Assembly: GCF_000499845.2 (NCBI RefSeq)
Contig: NC_023756.2
Location: 37,328,565 to 37,392,564, forward strand
Direction: 5' to 3'
Length of the DNA stretch: 64,000 nt
Origin: Phaseolus vulgaris
Taxonomy: Eukaryota > Streptophyta > Magnoliopsida > Fabales > Fabaceae
Each line of letters begins with the position of its first letter. The stretch's first letter is position 1. The position numbers and the translations under genes were made by a program. Shown in pieces: positions 55,430-64,000 of the stretch. The notes beneath the pieces were generated by a model that searched no databases, was not told where the DNA came from, and worked only from the letters and a program-made list of their open reading frames with translations.

Positions 55430-55860
55430 TTAGGTTTAATTATCTTATTCGTCTCTACATTTGGGGTCAATAGTCAATTTAGTACAGTGGTTATTAAAAA
55501 AATCAATTTGGTCCTTAATTTATGTATACTTTGTAAATTATATATAAGTATGAATTTAAAAATCTTATTTTATTTAAATAAAATTGAGATTAAATTTAAA
55601 CCAAAATTAAATGATATAAATTCTTATAATATATATTTTGTTTATATAAAAGCTATCATGTTAGGCAACACTATGAAAGTTGACATCTTAGCTAGGTTGA
55701 CACCTCAAGAATCAATAGTCATCTACCACCAGATGAAAACAATATTAACAAAAAAGAAACAAAGAAAATACAAGCAAATATGGGGGGACTAAACTAAAAC
55801 CCATATGTAAAAACCTAAGAAAAGTGATACTTAGGTAATTTCTACCTATTAATAAAGAGT
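55430..55860. repeat. Dispersed legume-type repeat with imperfect inverted ends
   Basis: The left end ggtttaattatcttattcgtctctacattt and the complement of the right end (ggtttttacatatggg...tagtcccccc) form a loose inverted repeat. The right part (aatatggggggactaaactaaaacccatatg) is related to sequences inside the 2.1-kb array at about 50470 and 52575. The 127-codon frame within it has no domain and is taken as chance. Confidence 0.45.
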
Positions 55861-55924
55861 TATAAGAATAGACTAGATGGAATCCTATTATACCAATGAA
55901 ATTGTTCTCTATGAATAAATCTAA

Positions 55925-57215
55925 GTTAGCAAGCTAGTCCGCACATGCATTACCTTCACGAAAAATGTGAGAAATTCTAAACCTGATTTTTCCACAATAA
56001 TCAAGGCAAGTGTTCCATCTATTATGAAGAAACCAATAAACATTAGTCCTAAGCAGTAAATGCAACACAAACCAAAGCAGAATCACATTCAAGCCATAAA
56101 CTAGAAAGACCCATCTTTGTAGCTTCTTGAGTAGCATGTATAACTCAATTAAGGAAAGCGGAGAAACCACCAATAAACTCCCTCATCCTCCCACGAAAAA
56201 TACCACTACAAATAGCAAGACCAGGAGAACCCTTAGTAGCACCATCAATATTAATTTTAACCCAACCTAATGAAGGAAACTCCCATCTAACAAGAAGAGG
56301 ATGAAGAACTTTGACACTACGAATACCAAAGAACTTAAGCACATTGAAGTCGAACATACCATTCCTTATAGAGCTTTTACACGAATTACCCACTAGGTAA
56401 GTGAAATCTTTATTAGTGGAAATGGTCATTGAAAGATCCATCTTAACCTGAAATCTAACATAATTCCTCATACGCCATATCATCCAAATAGAGAAGGTAA
56501 TTAATCACAACAATTTTAATCAAATTAACCAAAGGACTATGATCATTCTTAATAAACGAAAGGAGATCATCCACATTAGAGAAATAAGAATTAAAAAAAA
56601 TTGTCAACCCAAGCTCCAAATATGCAAAACATTAGGACATTAAAAAAGTAAATGTTGAATAGATTATTCCTGGTTTTAACAAAGAGTACACATAGGACAT
56701 ATATGCAAACCTCTGTGCTGAGTGTTTATCCATAGGAAGCCGCATGTAAAAAACTTTTCAAAGAACCAAAGTTTTGGAAGGAGGAATATATTGAGACTAA
56801 TTGATCTTACTCCAACCACAAGTAACTCTAGGATCCAAGAGAAACTTCCTAACAGATTTGAGAGTGAAATGACCAGAGTCTTCCAGAATCCAATTAGAAG
56901 TATCATGTTCCTGCCTAATCATGATATGTTGAAAAAAATAATTCACCTTTTGCAAAGTCAATGGAATAATCCAATCAGTACCATTCCAGAATTAGGAAAT
57001 TGTAGTGTCCAAGATTCTAGAACCATCAAGTACCCCCTCCAATGTTTGATAAACAAGTAGAAAAATACCATTTATCATTCTAAAAATTAATACTAGTAAT
57101 TGTTCTAATAGTATAAGAAGTATGTTCAAGAATAATGTCATAAAATTGTTTAATCTCAGGCCAAATAGAAGATTTTGTCTGAAATTTATATGTAGATGAT
57201 TGTTATTAATAACTG
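55925..57215 (-). pseudogene. LINE 3' end relic: zinc-binding (zf-RVT-like) and RNase H domains
   Basis: Minus strand, reading leftwards. About 56906-56676 is the region before RNase H, where YIPPSK-like and PMCTLC-like words recall the zf-RVT domain of plant LINEs. 56483-56145 has GWVKINIDGATKGSPGLAICSGIFR, the start of the RNase H fold with its catalytic Asp. 56173-55934 ends FRISHIFREGNACAD, the RNase H C-terminus. Several frameshifts. 56980-57215 is also present at 61690-61935. Confidence 0.7.
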
Positions 57216-57525
57216 TTTTAAAAAAAACAAACTTTTTATAATGGTTATTACAATAGATGAGAAACTAATGTCCTTTGCCAATTAATATTTTGTTTGGTTC
57301 TAAGTGAGTTTTGTTTATCCGGATAGAAAAATGGGAGTGACAACGACTTTGATAAACTAATTTGTAACAAAACGTGGAATTGCAGGAGAGGGACTTGTAT
57401 TACTCTTTGCAAGGGTACGAAGAAGGTAATGAATATTATACCTTTAATATATATTCTCATCATCAATAAGAAATAGTGTAATCATAAGTTCTCCTATCAA
57501 AATAAAAAACCAAAGTTAAAGATGA

Positions 57526-57761
57526 AGATCGAAGACCAAAACCTAAAACAGAGGCGGAAAATCATTATCAAAAAACTAAAAACAATAAAACTAAGGGTTA
57601 ATCCACTTCTACCATATAATCTATTACGTTAAATAACTTATCGTAATTTATTATTCATTATATAATGTCAATGATTATATTATGTTATATAATATATTAT
57701 ATTATTTTATAATAAAATTATTAATAATAATAGCAATAATAATACTAATAATAAAAATAAA
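57526..57761. repeat. Direct repeat copy 1 (236 bp)
   Basis: It is nearly identical to 58262-58497 (offset 736 bp); I saw one difference (gcggaaaa against gcagaaaa). It is A/T-rich and ends in an ataataataa-type run. It does not begin TG or end CA. Confidence 0.85.
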
Positions 57762-58261
57762 ATAAAAGGTTTCCCGAGGCGTGAGTAATCACTGTCCGTA
57801 AGGACTTATCCGCGTTGTATTGCATAAGTCCCCCAGGATACAACATGAACTTTCCGGATATTTCCGAGGATCAGAACTAGCAAGTTACTCTTTAAAAGAG
57901 TAATACCCAATGGAACCCAATATAAAACTTAAAAATATAATAAAGTAAGTGAGGAGAGAGAAAGTGGAAAAAGAGAGAAGAAAAGAAGCTTCACGGTGGG
58001 TGAAGAAGATGAAGAGAGTGAATGAGAGAGATGTGCATTTGGAGAGGATGGAACCCCTCTTTATATAGGGATAGGAAGCAAAGATATTTTCCATCTCCAT
58101 AGCTGATTTCAATTTGCTGTTGCACCTAATTTATTTTCTTGTTGCACTCATAACAGCATTTGACATCTTCAATCAACTTCCTCCAAAATCTTCCGCAACT
58201 CTAGACACGTGGGTTCACAATGTTTTTAAGATATTTTGCAATATCTACTTCGTTTTACAAC
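57762..58261 (-). other. 500-bp segment between direct repeats, LTR- or promoter-like on the minus strand
   Basis: On the minus strand it has cctatataaagaggggttcc (about 58052-58071 on the plus strand), followed by a pyrimidine-rich leader-like tract and then a GC-richer stretch with ataagtccttacggac. The composition is unlike its surroundings. It could be an LTR of an unrecognised element or a displaced promoter. No coding frame of note. Confidence 0.4.
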
Positions 58262-58497
58262 AGATCGAAGACCAAAACCTAAAACAGAGGCAGAAAATCA
58301 TTATCAAAAAACTAAAAACAATAAAACTAAGGGTTAATCCACTTCTACCATATAATCTATTACGTTAAATAACTTATCGTAATTTATTATTCATTATATA
58401 ATGTCAATGATTATATTATGTTATATAATATATTATATTATTTTATAATAAAATTATTAATAATAATAGCAATAATAATACTAATAATAAAAATAAA
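58262..58497. repeat. Direct repeat copy 2 (236 bp)
   Basis: Partner of 57526-57761. Together with the 500-bp segment it makes a 736-bp unit that was duplicated recently, judging by near identity. Confidence 0.85.
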
Positions 58498-59625
58498 TAA
58501 TAATAATAATAAATTTCTGAAATAATAATAATAATAAATTTATAAAATAAAATATAATTTTAAATATTTCTAATAATAGTAAAAGAAGTAAATTTATTAT
58601 AGTAACTAGCGCGTCAATATTTTTAAATATTTTTTATATAATATTATAATATATAACAATTGTTTTTTAATTAATATATGGTAAATTTATAAATATTATT
58701 TTTAATTATAATAGATATTTCTATATAAATATGTTATAAAAAAAGAAAACTAATTTCATGATTTTACAACATTAAATTTTTCTTTTAAACGGGAGATCAA
58801 ACAAAAATTATTAGTGAAGACGTTTTAAAACTTTCCTGTCATTTATAAAAACTATCATCTATATGAAGTACTTTTTTTTAATATATATTTATTAAATAAT
58901 AATAATAATTGAATAAATTTATCTGATTTAAATAAAAAAAAAACGTAATTAACTTTGAAGGAACTTCTTAAATTCTATGTAGAACACATTATTTATAATT
59001 TCTTGAATTTTAAAAAATTATATAAAAGAATAATGTAATGTTATTACATATTAATAACCACTATGACACTAATATTTTGACACCAATAACTATAAAATAT
59101 AACTTCATTTCCTATGAATAATATCAATATATTACCAATTTTTTTCCCAATTCTTACCCTTAAATTTCTCAAGTTCCTTTCATAAGATAAAAATAAAAAT
59201 ATAACTTCATGTACAATGAATAATATCAAAATATATTACCAATTTTTATCCAATTCGTTCTCTTGAATTTCTCAACTGCCTTTCGTAAGATATCATTCTA
59301 CAAGACAAAAATAACATGACTCGTGCTACAAATTTATTTAGTATTTTTTTTATCATTAATAAATGAATTAAATTAAACGAAATATTTTAGATGATTCAAC
59401 CTTATAAAAAAAATAAAATTTGAAAATCTTCCTTACTTCATTCCAAAAGACTTATTGCATTGTAGCTTGGCATATAAATCAAAAGAAAACTATATATCTT
59501 AACAAAATTACATATTTTAAACCGAAAACAAGAGAATCTCAAGTACTACTTAGCAAAACCAAAACAATAACCTATATTGTCACTTATTATGGCCTCCAAA
59601 ACAAATTTATTTAGTGTATAATTGA
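58498..59625. other. A/T-rich sequence, no gene seen
   Basis: It has runs of aataataat at the start. Two phrases around ataacttcat..aatgaataatatcaa..atattaccaattttt recur at about 59100 and 59205, a 105-bp tandem pair. No coding potential. Confidence 0.5.
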
Positions 59626-59885
59626 CACTACAAAAAAAACATGTATTATCTACGAATTTTTATTCATGGATTTTAATCAGTAGGTAAATTCAGCATTACT
59701 TACGGATTACCTATGGACAACATTACCTATGGATATTATCTACAGATCTAAAACCCCGTAGGTAAATTCAGCATTACCTACCAACTATTATCCACGAATC
59801 TTATTACCTACGAACTTTTACCCACAGATCTCTATTACCTACCAACTATTACTCACAGATCTCTATTACCTACCAACTATTATCA
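59626..59885. mobile_element. CACTA-type transposon terminus, left end
   Basis: CACTACAAAAAAAACATG at 59626 is the CACTA signature, preceded by TGA as a possible 3-bp target site. Subterminal repeats attacctaccaactatta and cacagatctctattacc follow several times (59770-59885). The right end was not found; the sequence dissolves into simple repeats. Confidence 0.7.
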
Positions 59886-60320
59886 TAATAATTATATAAA
59901 TAATATTAAAAATATTATTATAATATAATTAATTATAAAATCATAAATAATATTCATAAATAATAATATAATAGTCATAATACTAATATTGATAATATTA
60001 ATAATAATAAGAATAAAATTAGTAATATTAATAGTATTAATGATATTAATAATATAATAAAATTAATAATATTAGTACTAATAACATTAATAATATAAAC
60101 ACTATTAATAAAAATAATAATAAAATTAATTATATTTATTAATATTAATAATATTTAATAATGTTAATAATATTTAATAATGTTAATAATATTAATAATA
60201 TTTAATAATATTAATAATATTTAATAATATTTAATAATATGAATAATGTTGATAATTTTTATATTATTAATTATATTAATATTGATAATATTACTAATAA
60301 CTATAATAATAATCATAATG
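59886..60320. repeat. Low-complexity AATAAT/ATATTA tract
   Basis: About 430 bp of almost pure A/T built from aataatatt, ttaataat and similar words, with no internal order beyond the triplets. Probably an expanded simple repeat inside or beside the CACTA-type element. Confidence 0.85.
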
Positions 60321-60430
60321 TGACTGCAAAACATAATGGTTAAAGCTCCCTTGGACATTTCTCAAGGGACTTCAAGTCCTACCTACTGCAGTTTAGTTCT
60401 AACTTTAATTACCTCTTCTAATGTTCATTT

Positions 60431-61454
60431 TGTTAGAATGGATAACTTTAAACTAGAGCGCGGGGGGGGGGGGGGGGTGAATGGTTTAAAGAGGGTTTTC
60501 GCTCGGTTGTTACGTAGAAACAATCGGTTGTTTATAACAATTTGCAAATATCAAAACTGAATTTAAAGAGATTAAGGATAAAGAGAATGCTCACAGAGGT
60601 TTATACTGGTTCACTCTAAACCCAGAGCTACATCCAGTCTTCTCTGAAACCATTGAGGAATTTCACTAAGCAATCAAACCTAGATCACTTACAACACAAC
60701 CAAAGAAGTGACCTTGATCCCCTCAAGACACACATTTCTCTTGGTCAACACACCAACACTAAGAATGCTGATCTTGATCCCCTCAAGAACACACAACACT
60801 TCTCAGCAACCACACAAGGATTACACTTGTTACAGAAACAAATCTGAAATCAATACAAGAGAAAATCCTATCTCACACTCTTTGATCAAACTCAATCTCT
60901 AAGCAATCTCAACTCTTTCAAAATCAGTAAGTTGTGAAAAACCCAAATCTGTTTTCTATTTGTAAAACAAAGTTGTTGTTTGTTATCAAATCTTAACAAA
61001 CTATTCATTGCATTTAAAGATTGGTCAAAGCATTAAAAACTGGAGCGTAAACAGTTGGAAAAACATTTAATGCTCAGTTAAAGCACAAAACAGTTTTCTG
61101 TTATGGTACCAAAACAAACAATCGGTTGTTTCCACGAATCAATCGGTTGTTTTGGTTTTGACAGCAAGTCAACCATAAAAACAGTTTTCAACCTTTTCTA
61201 AAAACACCTAAGTATAAAACAATCGGTTGTTTCGACAAAACAACAGGTTGTTCTTCACTTAGCTTGAAAAACACTTTTATTTTAAAAGGATTGAGAGTGC
61301 TTATGCTTTGGATTCAATCAAGAGCGGATTACATATTAAATCTACCCCAGATCCTATCTAAAAAGACAACTCAACAACAATAAGCACAACCTAGCCTTCA
61401 TCATCCTTCAAAGGGTTTGGATTCTTCAAAGCTTGAACACCACTTGGTTCAACA
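60431..61454 (-). mobile_element. Copia alpha solo LTR, 1024 bp
   Basis: It has termini TGTTAGAATGG and GGTTCAACA, with a perfect target duplication CATTT at 60426-60430 and 61455-61459. It is close to the solo LTR at 4517 (same order of blocks, including both cccctcaagaacacacaacacttctcagcaaccacacaa-type stretches). A run of 16 G at about 60462-60477 replaces the usual gggggg. Motif pairs at about 60503/60521, 61117/61140 and 61221/61242. Confidence 0.92.
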
Positions 61455-61474
61455 CATTTCCCTTTTGTAGAATG

Positions 61475-61690
61475 CCTTCTAGGGCCATCCCATACTAGCG
61501 TAGAAAGTTTCAACATATTGGAGTTTCTGTGCTCGATATTCTTAGTTCGTCTGTCATTTTGTATCTTGTGTTTTCTCTAAACTTGTTTTTCTTTCAGTGA
61601 TTTTATGTGTTGGGAGATGGTAATTTAATAACTGTGAACACCATAGCAAACTGTTAAAGATAGGTAATGGAGCAATTTAGTGTATTTCAC
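61475..61690. repeat. Arm 2 of a distant inverted repeat
   Basis: Approximate reverse complement of 48700-49060, as described there. It is interrupted at the left by the solo LTR and joined at the right to a LINE fragment. Confidence 0.7.
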
Positions 61691-61935
61691 TACCATTCCA
61701 GAATTTGAAAACTGTAGTCTCCAGGATTCTAGAACCATCAGGTACCCCCCTCCAATGTTTGATAAACAAGTAGAAAAACACCATTGATCATTCAAAAAAT
61801 TAATATCAGTACTTGTTCCAACAGTACAAGAGGTATATGTTCAAGAATAATGTCATAAAATTGTTTAATCCCAAGCCAAATAGAAGAGTTTGTCTGAAAT
61901 TTATATGCAGATGATTGTTAATAATGAATGCAGGA
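61690..61935 (-). pseudogene. LINE fragment, second copy
   Basis: It matches 56980-57215 closely (ccaatgtttgataaacaagtagaaaaa, agaataatgtcataaaattgtttaat). It carries no complete domain. The two copies differ by scattered substitutions, suggesting separate insertions or an old duplication. Confidence 0.6.
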
Positions 61936-61979
61936 AAATTGATAAAGCAATCGGTTTTCTAAAAAAAGAAAACTTTCTA

Positions 61980-62216
61980 TGGTTGTTATTGCAATAGATG
62001 ATATAAAAAGTCTTATTAACTATGACGGGTCTAAAAATATTTTTCATAGAAAATCACTTACTATGATGGTTCTGATGAGAACCATCATAGTAAGTCATAT
62101 TTCTATGACAGTTGTAGAAATATCAGTCATTGAAAGTTTTGTCTAAACAAATTATGATAGATTTTTTGTACATTTTATGAAGGTTTTTAGAAAACAATCA
62201 TAGTAAATAAACTTAC
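61980..62216. repeat. Hairpin-rich repeat, possible DNA-transposon subterminal region
   Basis: 62056-62095 is a perfect inverted repeat: an 18-bp stem acttactatgatggttct with a 4-base loop gatg. The words actatgacgg and caatcatagtaaa occur on either side. This resembles the subterminal arrays of CACTA-type elements, but no element end was found. Confidence 0.5.
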
Positions 62217-62794
62217 TCTTAGAAATAAAGGCCTTACACAAGAGGGGAGTGAATTTTTTTTGAAATATTTTCGCAAGTATTGAAGGTAGAGTGAAAGATT
62301 ATGAAGAATCAATCGATTAGAAAATTGTTCAGTTAAAAAGAAAACTATTTTTAGTTTGAATCCATAAAATCAACCAGTTGTTTTTACGAAAGAACCGATT
62401 GTTTATAACAGTAGTTTAGAAAATCAAAGCTAAAGTAGTTTAATGAGTGTCAGGATGGAGAGATTAACACAAGATGTTCATACTGGTTTACTCTTAACCA
62501 AGAGCTACATCCAGTCCTCAGCTAACAACTAAGAATTCACTATGTAATCAAACCTATATTACACAACACACACCAAGAGTGATGATCTTGAACCCCTCAA
62601 GAACACACACCACTCTTTCGCAAAAACACACAGTTTCCATAACAAACCTATGAAAATGTACCACACCAAATCACACAGAAATACAATGATTAAGGATGAA
62701 GGGAATAGAATACACGTGGGTAAAATCAAAGATTACAATTCAGAAATACAAGACAATCCTATTCCACACTTTGAGATGATCCAAAAGCACTTTG
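62217..62794 (-). repeat. Copia alpha-like LTR, reverse orientation, cut by S4
   Basis: It starts tcttagaaataaaggcctt (terminal TG changed to TC) with gaggggagtgaatt, then a diverged motif pair (caaccagttgttt / gaaccgattgttt) at about 62370-62400 and the tactggtttactct...agagctacatcc block. It breaks at 62794, where S4 begins in the opposite orientation, with CTTTG before it. Confidence 0.7.
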
Positions 62795-63874
62795 TGTTTA
62801 TCAAGGATGATCTTGTGCTTTGATGTCTCCAAATTCATGGTATTTGGTGGAAGGTTGGAGTTGCTGCTTGTGTGGGTGGGTTTTGGGTTGATTAAAGTGT
62901 AATCCACTCTTTGTTTGAATCTAAAATTGATTTGAATCAAAACCTTTTTGAAAAATACTATTTTCTAAAGAAGTGGAAAAACAACCAGTTGTTTTATCGT
63001 TTCAATCGGTTGTTTGACACTTAGTGGTTTTTTAAAAGGGTTTCAAGTTGTTTGACTTGGTTGACTTTGCTCTCAAACCAATTCAATCGGTTGTTTCAAA
63101 TATTCAACCGATTGTTTTTTGAAAATTCCTAACAGAATTTCTGTTAAGTTTCGTAAATCAGCTTTAAATGTTTTCTAACTGTTTTGGCTCCTGCTTTAAA
63201 TGTTTTTAACAAACCTTTGAAGTATATAAAGGTTGTTTTACGCTCCTAAAAGCATTGAAACAATTTAGACATTTGGAGATTGAGATAATAGATTTGAGTT
63301 TTCAAGATTTGCATCAAGCTTTTGGATTTTCACAAAGGAATGGAATAAGATTTATGTAATCTTTCGTTTTTGATATTGATCAGGTCTAATCCTTTCTTTA
63401 TCTCTTGTATTTCTGAATATTGGTGGTGTAAGCAGAATCAGAGGGTGTTCTGAATTTTGTGGTGTTGTGTTCCAAAGGAAGTGTGTGGCTTGAGGTGTTC
63501 AAGGTCACTTCTTTGGTCTTATTGATTGTAATCTAGAATTTGATTCCATAGTAGATACTCAGTGGTTTTTGGGAACTGGATGTATCTCTTGGGATAAGAG
63601 TGAACCAGTATAAATTTCTTGTGTGCTTTTTCTCTTGCCTTGAACTCATTTACATTATGCTTTTAAGTTGTTTTAATCACTGCTGATAAAAACAACCGAT
63701 TGAATCACAAAAGTAACCGGTTGATTTTCTGGAAATCAACTTAAAGATGTGTTTCATTGTTTCCTTGATTTCTTTCTCTGTGATTCTGCATTGGAGTTCA
63801 TTATACCTTCAAAGTTTACGAAAATCTTTTATAAACAATTCACCCCCTCTTTTTTAAGGCCATATATTCTAACA
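62795..63874 (+). repeat. S4 5' LTR (copia, alpha-like), 1080 bp
   Basis: It starts TGTTTATCAAGGATGATC and ends ...ggccatatattctaaca, and the primer binding site follows. A TATA-like gtatataaagg lies at about 63223. Motif pairs at about 62983/63003, 63083/63105 and 63693/63715. It is more diverged from S3 than the solo LTRs are. Confidence 0.85.
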
Positions 63875-63890
63875 ATTGGCATCAAGAGCT
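63875..63890 (+). promoter_or_regulatory. S4 primer binding site
   Basis: attggcatcaagagct directly follows the LTR end, identical to the S3 site. Confidence 0.8.
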
Positions 63891-63936
63891 CGATTCTTGA
63901 AAAATATTCAAGTTTGATCCTAAAAACCTTTTTCTT

Positions 63937-64000
63937 ATGGCTGAAAAATTACCTTTGGGGGAGGGTGCCTCAATAAACAGGCCACCTTTGTGTTTGTTGT
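63937..64000 (+). CDS. S4 gag, first 21 codons, cut by window end
   Basis: MAEKLPLGEGASINRPPL matches the start of S3 gag (MADRLPFGEGASINRPPL). The start codon lies 62 bp after the LTR. Nothing can be said of the rest. Confidence 0.75.
   Translation, partial: MAEKLPLGEGASINRPPLCLL

Noticed and set aside
57762..58261. A TRIM retroelement with 236-bp LTRs
   Set aside because: The direct repeats do not begin TG or end CA, and no primer binding site or polypurine tract borders the middle segment.
1661..63717. Regular repeats of CAATCGGTTGTTT taken as a CRISPR-like array
   Set aside because: Copies are in pairs dispersed with their LTRs, the spacer between pairs is conserved, and the host is a plant nuclear genome.

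Overview
This is plant nuclear DNA, most probably from a papilionoid legume of the Phaseolus/Vigna type. That assignment is an inference from the look of the retroelement families, not from a search. The window is almost entirely nested transposable elements. I see only one plausible host gene, a small two-finger C2H2 protein at 54431-54742, and no rRNA, tRNA or CRISPR array.

Names used below. S1 to S4 are Sirevirus-like Ty1/copia elements: S1 19656-29332 (+), S2 29333-34985 (-), S3 34986-40811 (-), S4 62795 to the window end (+). Their LTRs form two groups: alpha (S3, S4 and several solo LTRs), marked by AAACAATCGGTTGTTT, and beta (S1, S2 and the LTR at 1-1327), marked by AATCTGTT-type motifs. 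K is a Ty3/gypsy LTR family present only as solo or broken LTRs. T is a minus-strand Tat/Ogre-like Ty3/gypsy element (about 2376-12069). G1 and G2 are two related minus-strand Ty3/gypsy fragments.

Layout. 1-2375: stacked LTR fragments. 2376-12069: element T, with a plus-strand antisense ORF (3064-6156) broken by an alpha solo LTR, a 148-bp tandem repeat, and minus-strand pol remnants broken by a K solo LTR and by G1. 12070-18240: an alpha LTR end, then G2, whose leader holds a foldback MITE that itself holds a hAT-like element and a K solo LTR. 18241-19655: degraded DNA, a microsatellite and an 80-bp tandem repeat. 19656-40811: S1, S2 and S3 back to back. S1 is decayed, S2 has an in-frame deletion of the front half of reverse transcriptase, and S3 has an open gag and a largely open third ORF but no pol. 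40814-47147: LTR-like and LINE relics, a CACTA terminus, a gypsy gag relic and a broken K LTR. 47157-47525: a Mutator-type MITE with five internal palindromes. 48.0-54.4 kb: tandem repeats, including a roughly 2.1-kb unit whose last copy abuts the zinc-finger gene. 55-62.8 kb: LINE relics, a 736-bp direct duplication, a second CACTA terminus, a complete alpha solo LTR with target-site duplication, and repeat fragments. 62795-64000: start of S4.

The most interesting signals are: (1) a third ORF in the env position of S1, S2 and S3, each copy with a TATA-like sequence just upstream; (2) short motifs arranged in pairs about 20-23 bp apart (two helical turns) all through these elements, with group-specific motif sequence and even placed inside gag codons of S3; (3) S3 as a recent gag plus ORF3 element without pol; (4) the zinc-finger gene at the edge of a tandemly amplified upstream region.
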